A DNA stretch of 64,000 bases, from contig JAEZZI010000013.1 in assembly GCA_023418595.1 (NCBI GenBank), positions 62,001 through 126,000 on the forward strand. Reading direction: 5' to 3'. Position 1 is the stretch's first letter. Every line of letters begins with the position of its first letter. Of the stretch, positions 58,469 through 64,000 are shown piece by piece. The notes beneath the pieces are model-generated. The model was not told where the DNA came from, made no database searches, and saw nothing but the letters and a program-made list of their open reading frames with translations. Source of the DNA: Pseudomonadota bacterium (GTDB lineage Bacteria > Pseudomonadota > Alphaproteobacteria > Sphingomonadales > Sphingomonadaceae). The translations under genes and the position numbers were made by a program.

Positions 58469-60666
58469 GCGATTGCCGGCAGCCGCTCGAGATATTTGTC
58501 GAGCGTGATCGGATAATCGCGCACGCGGACGCCGGTGGCGTTGTAGACCGCATTGGCGACCGCCGCGCCGACGCCGCACAGGCCCAACTCGCCTACGCCC
58601 TTGGCCTTCATCGGCGACACCTTGTCGTCCGCCTCGTCGAGGAAGATGACCTCCTGATGCGGAATATCGGCATGGACCGGCACTTCGTAGCTGGCGAGGT
58701 CGTGATTGACGAACAGGCCGAAGCGCGTGTCGACCGCCAGTTCTTCCATCAACGCGCCGCCGACCCCCATCGTCATCGCCCCGATCACCTGGCTGCGCGC
58801 CGATTTGGGATTGAGGATGCGCCCCGCCGCGCAGACCGCGAGCATCCGTCGGATACGGGTTTCGCCGGTATAGGCATCGACCGCCGCCTCGACGAAATGC
58901 GCGCCGAAGGTCGATTGCTGGAATTTCTTGTCGAGATCGCCGAATTCGATCTTGTCCTCGGCGACCAGATCGCCGTCACGGGTCGCGTCGGTCAGGACCA
59001 TGCTGCGATTGCCGACGATCACCCGGCCATCGGTAAATTCGGCACTGCTGGGGTCGAGGCCGAGCTTGGTTGCCACCGCCTCGCGCAGTTTGACGCAGGC
59101 TGCGTAGAGCCCGGCAGTCGAACTGTTCGCCCCCCATTGGCCGCCCGATCCGGCCGATACCGGAAAGCTCGAATCGCCCAGCACGACGCGGACGCGGTCC
59201 ACCGGCACACCCAGCATTTCCGCAGCGGTCTGTGCCAGGATCGTATAGCTGCCGGTGCCGATATCGGTCATGTCGGTTTCGACCGCGACGATCCCGTCGC
59301 GACCCAGCCGCACGCGCGCGCCCGAGGTCATGTTGAGGTTGTTGCGGAACGCCGACGCCACGCCCATGCCGATCAGCCATTTCCCGTCGCGGCGCTGCGC
59401 GGGCTTGGCATTGCGCTTGGCCCAGCCGAAGCGGTCCGCCCCGATGCGCAGGCATTCGACGAACTGGCGCTGCGAAAAGGGACGATCGGGCGATTCGGGA
59501 TCGACCTGAGTGTCGTTCAGAATGCGGAACTGCACCGGATCGAGGCCAAGTTTTTCCGCCATCTCGTCGATCGCGATTTCCAGCGCCATCATCCCCGGCG
59601 CTTCGCCCGGCGCGCGCATCGCATTCGCCTCCGGCAGGTCGAGCACCGCCAACCGCATCGCGGTCAGGCGGTTTGCACCTGCGTAGAGCAGCCGCGTCTG
59701 CTGGGTGGCAACCTCGGGACCGCCGCCGGGCAGGTCGCCCGACCAGCTTTCATGGCCGATCGCGGTGATCTTGCCGTCCCTGGTGGCACCGATACGGATG
59801 CGTTGAATGGTCTTGGGCCGGTGCGTCGCGTTGTTGATCGACAACGGCCGTGTCATCGCGACCTTGACCGGACGCTTGGCGGCGCGCGCGCCCAGTGCAG
59901 CCAGAATGGCGTCGCTGCGGACGAACAGCTTAGCGCCGAACCCGCCGCCGATATAGGGAGAGATCAGGCGGACCTTGTCTTTCGGGATGCCCAGCGTCCG
60001 GGCGACATCGCCGCGACCCCAGGCGACCATCTGGTTGGCGGTCCACACGGTCAGTTGGTCACCGTCCCACTGCGCGGTCGATGCGAATGGCTCCATCATC
60101 GCATGGCTCTGGTCGGGCGTGGTGTAGCGACCGTCGAACTGGACGGGGGCAGCCGCGAACGCGCCTTCGAAGTCGCCGGTCCGGGTGTCGGCATTGTCGT
60201 CGCCCTTTGGCTCGACGGCAGATTCCATCGCCTTTTCGAGATCGTAGCGACCATCGGCGCGTGCGTAATCTACGCGGAGCAACCCGGCCGCGGCGCGCGC
60301 CTGTTCGAAACTTTCGGCGACGACCACCGCGATTGCCTGGTGATAATGGTCGATCTCAGGCCCGCCGAGCAGTTTGGCGGTGTTGAAATTGCCCTTGGTC
60401 AGCTTGCCTGCATTGGCCGCGGTGACGACGGCGAGCACGCCGGGCGCGGCTTCGGCGTCGCGGGTGTCCATGCTGGCGATCCGGCCCTTGGCGATCGCGG
60501 CGCCGACAATGTGGCCATAGGCCGGATCGGGCACCGCGTCGTGGCGTTCATAGGCATAGGGCGCGCGGCCCGTCGTCTTGAGCGCGCCGTCGATGCGATC
60601 GACCGGCTTCCCGACCACCGTCATCCGGTCGATCGGGTTCGGGCCTGCGGGGGTATCGAACCTCAT
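58465..60666 (-). CDS. paoC: Molybdenum-dependent aldehyde oxidoreductase large subunit (PaoC-like)
   Basis: The 733-residue protein matches the xanthine-oxidase family: G-R-A-P-Y-A-Y-E near 34, the G-G-F-G-A-K near 245, R-A-P-G-E-A near 350, and the active-site Glu693 in K-G-V-G-E-L-G near the end. In E. coli PaoABC is a periplasmic enzyme that oxidises aromatic aldehydes. The subunit order 2Fe2S, FAD, Mo, chaperone is the same here with 4-base overlaps. Confidence 0.93.
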   Translation of the reverse strand: MRFDTPAGPNPIDRMTVVGKPVDRIDGALKTTGRAPYAYERHDAVPDPAYGHIVGAAIAKGRIASMDTRDAEAAPGVLAVVTAANAGKLTKGNFNTAKLLGGPEIDHYHQAIAVVVAESFEQARAAAGLLRVDYARADGRYDLEKAMESAVEPKGDDNADTRTGDFEGAFAAAPVQFDGRYTTPDQSHAMMEPFASTAQWDGDQLTVWTANQMVAWGRGDVARTLGIPKDKVRLISPYIGGGFGAKLFVRSDAILAALGARAAKRPVKVAMTRPLSINNATHRPKTIQRIRIGATRDGKITAIGHESWSGDLPGGGPEVATQQTRLLYAGANRLTAMRLAVLDLPEANAMRAPGEAPGMMALEIAIDEMAEKLGLDPVQFRILNDTQVDPESPDRPFSQRQFVECLRIGADRFGWAKRNAKPAQRRDGKWLIGMGVASAFRNNLNMTSGARVRLGRDGIVAVETDMTDIGTGSYTILAQTAAEMLGVPVDRVRVVLGDSSFPVSAGSGGQWGANSSTAGLYAACVKLREAVATKLGLDPSSAEFTDGRVIVGNRSMVLTDATRDGDLVAEDKIEFGDLDKKFQQSTFGAHFVEAAVDAYTGETRIRRMLAVCAAGRILNPKSARSQVIGAMTMGVGGALMEELAVDTRFGLFVNHDLASYEVPVHADIPHQEVIFLDEADDKVSPMKAKGVGELGLCGVGAAVANAVYNATGVRVRDYPITLDKYLERLPAIA

Positions 60667-61616
60667 GCGGTCCTCGCTTCGTTCAGCACTGCGGCAAGCG
60701 TGCGCTCGACCAACGGCACCTTGAACGCGTTGTGATGGGTGGGGGTGGCGCCGCCGAGCAGTTGCGCGATGACGGGTCTGGCGCCGCTGCGAAGCGCGCC
60801 CTCTGCCTCTTCGCTGCGCCAAGGTTTGGGCGCGACGCCGCCGACCGCGACCCGGCCCGATCCGTTGCGCTGGACCACGGCAGCGACCGACACCAGCGCA
60901 AAGGCATAGGAAGCGCGGTCGCGAACCTTGTGATAGAAATGCTCGCCACCCAGCGGCCGGGGCAGGGTGACCGCGGTGATCAACTCGCCTTGGTCGAGCG
61001 CGGTTTCCAAATGCGGCGTGCTGCCGGGGAGCCGGTGGAAATCGGCGATCGGGATCGACCGCGTGGAGCCGTCGGCCCGCACCGTCTCCACCGACGCATC
61101 GAGCAGCCGCAGCGCGACGTTCATGTCGCTGGGATTGGTGGCGATGCACGCGTCGCTGGTGCCGATCACGCCCAACTGGCGGCTATACCCACCGATCGCG
61201 GCACAGCCCGATCCGGGCTTGCGTTTGTTGCACGGCAGATTGGTGTCGTAGAAATAGGGGCAGCGCGTCCGCTGGAGCAGATTGCCCGCGGTCGTCGCCT
61301 TGTTGCGCAACTGGCCAGATGCGCCCGCCAGCAGCGCGCGCGACAAAACCCCGTAATCGCGCCGCACCCTTTCGTTCGCCGCCAGATCGGTGTTGCGCAC
61401 CAGCGCGCCGATGCGCAGCCCGCCGCCGTCGACCTGCTCGATCCGGTCGAGACCCAGCCCGTTGACGTCGATCAGGTGGACCGGCGTCTCGATCTCCAGC
61501 TTCATCAGGTCGAGCAGGTTGGTCCCCCCGGCGATGAATTTCGCGCCCTGGGTGCGGGCGGCGGCGGCAGCGGCATCGGCGGCGCTGGTCGCGCGTTCGT
61601 AGGTGAACGGCCTCAT
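60663..61616 (-). CDS. paoB: FAD-binding subunit of aldehyde oxidoreductase (PaoB-like)
   Basis: The 317-residue protein has the FAD site (A-G-G-T-N-L-L-D-L-M-K near 29 and N-K-A-T-T-A-G-N-L-L-Q near 105), and the extra four-cysteine iron-sulfur site seen in PaoB (T-R-C-P-Y-F-Y and P-C-N-K-R near 118-132, G-S-G-C-A). This site separates it from xanthine-oxidase FAD subunits. Overlaps the Fe-S subunit gene and paoC by 4 bases. Confidence 0.93.
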   Translation of the reverse strand: MRPFTYERATSAADAAAAAARTQGAKFIAGGTNLLDLMKLEIETPVHLIDVNGLGLDRIEQVDGGGLRIGALVRNTDLAANERVRRDYGVLSRALLAGASGQLRNKATTAGNLLQRTRCPYFYDTNLPCNKRKPGSGCAAIGGYSRQLGVIGTSDACIATNPSDMNVALRLLDASVETVRADGSTRSIPIADFHRLPGSTPHLETALDQGELITAVTLPRPLGGEHFYHKVRDRASYAFALVSVAAVVQRNGSGRVAVGGVAPKPWRSEEAEGALRSGARPVIAQLLGGATPTHHNAFKVPLVERTLAAVLNEARTA

Positions 61617-62254
61617 GCGTCCGCTCCCGCGACTTCGGTCATCGCGTCCAATATGTTCGAATAGGCGCCGCAGCGACAGATATTGCCGCTCATCCGTTCG
61701 CGCATTTCGTCGCCGGTGATGCGGGGGCGGCGGGTGATGTCGCCGCTGACATGGCTGGGGATGCCTGCCTTGATTTCCTCGATCACTGCGACGGCCGAAC
61801 AGATCTGGCCCGGCGTGCAATAGCCGCATTGATAGCCGTCATGTCTGATAAAGGCGGCCTGCATCGGGTGCAGCCGCTCGGGGCTGCCCAGTCCCTCGAT
61901 CGTCGTGATCTCGTCGCCGTCATGCATCACCGCCAGCGACAGGCAGGCGTTGATCCGCTTGCCGTCGACCAGCACGGTGCACGCGCCGCACTGGCCATGA
62001 TCGCATCCTTTCTTGGAGCCGGTCAGGTTCAGATGCTCGCGCAGCGCGTCAAGCAGCGTGGTGCGATTGTCGAGCGTCAGGCTGTGGTCCGCGCCGTTGA
62101 CGCGCAGCTTTATCTCGGACGTGCTGGGTGGAGCGGCGCCTTGTATCGGCGGCGCCGCCGCTGCGGCGACGGCCGGCATCTGGGTGGCCGCAGCGGTCGC
62201 CGCGCTGCCGATCAAAACCCCACGTCGTGACATGCCCACCTCATCGTTCCGCAT
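61613..62254 (-). CDS. paoA: Exported [2Fe-2S] subunit of aldehyde oxidoreductase (PaoA-like)
   Basis: The 213-residue protein has a Tat signal (S-R-R-G-V-L-I-G-S-A-A near 9) and then two 2Fe-2S sites: C-D-H-G-Q-C-G-A-C near 82-90 with the C-L near 102, and C-G-Y-C-T-P-G-Q near 141-148 with C-R-C-G near 195. As in E. coli, the Tat signal on this subunit would export the whole complex. The ATG at 62254 has GGGAG upstream; other starts are possible. Confidence 0.93.
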   Translation of the reverse strand: MRNDEVGMSRRGVLIGSAATAAATQMPAVAAAAAPPIQGAAPPSTSEIKLRVNGADHSLTLDNRTTLLDALREHLNLTGSKKGCDHGQCGACTVLVDGKRINACLSLAVMHDGDEITTIEGLGSPERLHPMQAAFIRHDGYQCGYCTPGQICSAVAVIEEIKAGIPSHVSGDITRRPRITGDEMRERMSGNICRCGAYSNILDAMTEVAGADA

Positions 62255-62338
62255 CGCCTGCGCTCCCGCCATCCGCACGTCCGCTCGTTATCGGAAACGT
62301 TCGCCCGCCGCCGCTCAACGCACGCCGGGCCAGGTCGT

Positions 62339-63499
62339 TCACAAACTTCTCGCGACCAGCAATTTCATGATCTCGGTCGACCCGCCATAGATGCGCGACA
62401 CGCGTGCATTACGGAAAATCCGGGCGATCGGATATTCGTTGATATAGCCGTATCCGCCGTGGAGTTGCAGGCAGGCATCGACAATTTCCCATTCGGTCTC
62501 CGACGCCCACATCTTGGCCATCGCCGAGGTCGTGCCATCGAGTTCTCCGCGCACCGCCTTGTCCACGCATTCGTTGATGAAGCTGCGCCCGACTCGCGCC
62601 TTGGCCTTCATTTCGGCCAGTTTGAACTGGGTATTCTGGAAACAGATGAGCGGCTGGCCGAATGCCTTGCGCTCGCGGGTGTATTCGATCGTGACCTCGA
62701 TCGCGCGCTCCATCGAATTCTGGCTGCCGAGCGCGATGATCATCCGTTCGCGCGGCAATTCGGCCATCAGTTGCGCGAAGCCGCGCCCTTCGGTGCCGCC
62801 CAGCAGATTGTCTGCGGGGACGCGGACATCGTCGAAGAACAGCTCGGACGTGTCCTGCGCGTCGAGCCCGATCTTGTCGAGCTTGCGGCCCCGCCGGAAT
62901 CCCGTGACCTTGTCGGCTTCGACCACCAGCAGCGAAATGCCCTTCGCGCCCTCGGCCGGATCGGTCTTGGCGACGACGACGATCAGGTCGGCGAGCTGGC
63001 CGTTGGAGATAAAGGTCTTCGACCCGTTGATGACGTATTCGTCGCCGTCGCGGATTGCGGTCGTGCGGATCGACTGGAGATCGGACCCCGCGCCGGGTTC
63101 GCTCATCGCGATCGCCGACACCAGATCGCCGTTCGACAGGCCGGGGAGCCAGCGGCGTTTCTGCTCCTCGGTGCCGTGAAGCTGGATATAGGGGACGACG
63201 ATCACATTGTGCAGCGACAGCGCAAAGCCATCGAGGCCAGCGCGCTGGACTTCGTTGACCAGCACCACGTCATGCCGGAAATCGCCGCCCTGGCCGCCAT
63301 ATTCGGCGGGGACGCTGACGCCGAGGAAACCCTGAGCGCCCGCTTCGCGCCAGAAATCGCGGTCGACCTGGCCTGCCTCTCGCCATGCCTCGACGCGTTC
63401 GGGCGGGGCGGCGCGTTCGAAGAAGCGGCGCGCGGAGTCGGCCAGCATTTGCAGCTCTTCGTCGGCCATGAAGCTGGCTTGCGGAAAATCGAGCGCCAT
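62339..63499 (-). CDS. Acyl-CoA dehydrogenase, short-type
   Basis: The 386-residue flavoprotein has the standard acyl-CoA dehydrogenase layout: V-S-A-I-A-M-S-E-P-G-A-G-S-D near 125, Y-V-I-N-G-S-K-T-F-I-S-N-G near 155, R-M-I-I-A-L-G-S-Q near 245 and the C-terminal Q-L-H-G-G-Y-G-Y and Y-G-G-S-T-E-I-M. It oxidises acyl-CoA; the substrate is not known. The ATG at 63499 removes an atypical 20-residue extension. Confidence 0.92.
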   Translation of the reverse strand: MALDFPQASFMADEELQMLADSARRFFERAAPPERVEAWREAGQVDRDFWREAGAQGFLGVSVPAEYGGQGGDFRHDVVLVNEVQRAGLDGFALSLHNVIVVPYIQLHGTEEQKRRWLPGLSNGDLVSAIAMSEPGAGSDLQSIRTTAIRDGDEYVINGSKTFISNGQLADLIVVVAKTDPAEGAKGISLLVVEADKVTGFRRGRKLDKIGLDAQDTSELFFDDVRVPADNLLGGTEGRGFAQLMAELPRERMIIALGSQNSMERAIEVTIEYTRERKAFGQPLICFQNTQFKLAEMKAKARVGRSFINECVDKAVRGELDGTTSAMAKMWASETEWEIVDACLQLHGGYGYINEYPIARIFRNARVSRIYGGSTEIMKLLVARSL

Positions 63500-63613
63500 C
63501 GGGCATCCCCTCCATCTCTGTTTTGGGGACATGGTGCATGGGGGCAGGGTTGGTTGCAAATGGAAACCGACTTTCAGCCCCCGTCCTCCCAGCTTTGGCC
63601 GGGATGGCGGATT

Positions 63614-64000
63614 TTACAGAGCCGTCGGTCCGCGCTCCGTCAGCACATGGCCGCACGCCTGCGCCTCGGCGCTGTCGCCATCCGCCAGCGCCGCCACCGT
63701 CACCCAGCCTTCGCCGCGCAACCGCGCGACAACCTCCGGATCGCTCCCCCGCGGCACGAACAGACGCCGCCGGCCGGTGTCGACGATTCCTGCCTCCAGT
63801 ACCGCATCGACATAGAGCGAGAAGCCGACTGCCGCTTCCTCGCGACCGTCGGCGACGATGGCATAGGTTCCGCCGCGCCCGATTTCCTCGCGCGCGCCAT
63901 CGGCGAAGATCGAAAAGCCGAACCAGCTCTGATATTCGAACCCGTGCCGCTCGGTCGGGTCGAGCGTCAGCGTTGCGCGGTCGCCGATCCCCCTGGCGAT
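63614..64000 (-). CDS. hisZ: ATP phosphoribosyltransferase regulatory subunit HisZ (partial)
   Basis: The visible 128 C-terminal residues contain L-T-L-D-P-T-E-R-H-G-F-E-Y-Q-S-W, and G-R-G-G-T-Y, which match the class-II aaRS-like HisZ. HisZ works with the short HisG in histidine synthesis. The start lies outside the window to the right. Confidence 0.88.
   Translation of the reverse strand: MARGIGDRATLTLDPTERHGFEYQSWFGFSIFADGAREEIGRGGTYAIVADGREEAAVGFSLYVDAVLEAGIVDTGRRRLFVPRGSDPEVVARLRGEGWVTVAALADGDSAEAQACGHVLTERGPTAL

Overview
The window looks like a chromosomal segment of a high-GC alphaproteobacterium of the order Sphingomonadales (Sphingomonas or a close relative). The evidence is the dense GC-rich coding, the gene-transfer-agent (GTA) cluster ending in a DUF2793 gene, the DUF6456 and DUF1134 genes, the small secreted protein just before rpsD, and the many palindromic intergenic repeats. 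This assignment is inferred from gene content; no 16S rRNA or other marker confirms it.

Layout. 0-1.6 kb: two nutrient transporters on the minus strand (FucP-like MFS, cut by the window edge, and NupC). 1.8-4.0 kb: a PepSY-like secreted protein, a YhhQ-type queuosine-precursor transporter and argB. 4.2-9.0 kb: a four-gene tripartite efflux operon (outer-membrane factor, periplasmic adaptor, ABC ATPase, ABC permease). 9.1-20.4 kb: housekeeping and small envelope genes (glycerophosphodiesterase, galE, msrA, a Sua5-type enzyme, two acyl-CoA dehydrogenase-type or redox genes, a GntR regulator, a POT peptide transporter, NnrU). 20.6-21.3 kb: rpsD and its terminator. 21.65-23.0 kb: a lower-GC island with an XRE repressor, an ImmA-type metallopeptidase, a 41-residue ORF and an operator-like promoter. 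23.2-30.0 kb: an M28 peptidase, aguA and aguB (agmatine to putrescine), a PerM-family permease, a GNAT enzyme, a uracil-DNA glycosylase and folK. 30.0-30.6 kb: tRNA-Lys and tRNA-Val.

30.6-31.8 kb holds a divergent pair, an XRE-type regulator and a DUF6456 protein. The DUF6456 protein resembles the GafA/GafZ activators of known GTAs. After a large DUF2339 membrane protein and a dapF-type epimerase comes a 1,028-residue nuclease-methyltransferase (type IIG/ISP-like) whose specificity region is AT-rich. Divergent from it, 39.0-53.1 kb is an apparently complete co-directional GTA structural operon: small and large terminase, portal, protease, capsid, connector, tail terminator, tail tube, two chaperones, short tape measure, distal tail, hub, NlpC/P60 peptidase, large tail-tip protein and DUF2793. 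It has no integrase, replication gene, repressor or lysis gene, which fits a domesticated GTA rather than a prophage. Unusual points are a distal-tail protein with about 570 extra N-terminal residues, a short tail-tip protein, no separate gp7-like gene, a 296-base overlap of the peptidase and tail-tip genes, and palindromic repeats lodged inside the operon. One repeat has become coding sequence and another supplies a ribosome binding site.

53.2-64 kb: an OmpA-family protein with a clear terminator, YgfZ, a dihydroorotase-type amidohydrolase, a DUF1134 protein, tRNA-Ser, a complete paoABC plus xdhC-type molybdoenzyme operon on the minus strand, an acyl-CoA dehydrogenase, and the 3' end of hisZ cut by the window edge. 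At least six families of inverted-repeat elements occupy the gaps. No CRISPR array, rRNA, transposase or integrase was seen.
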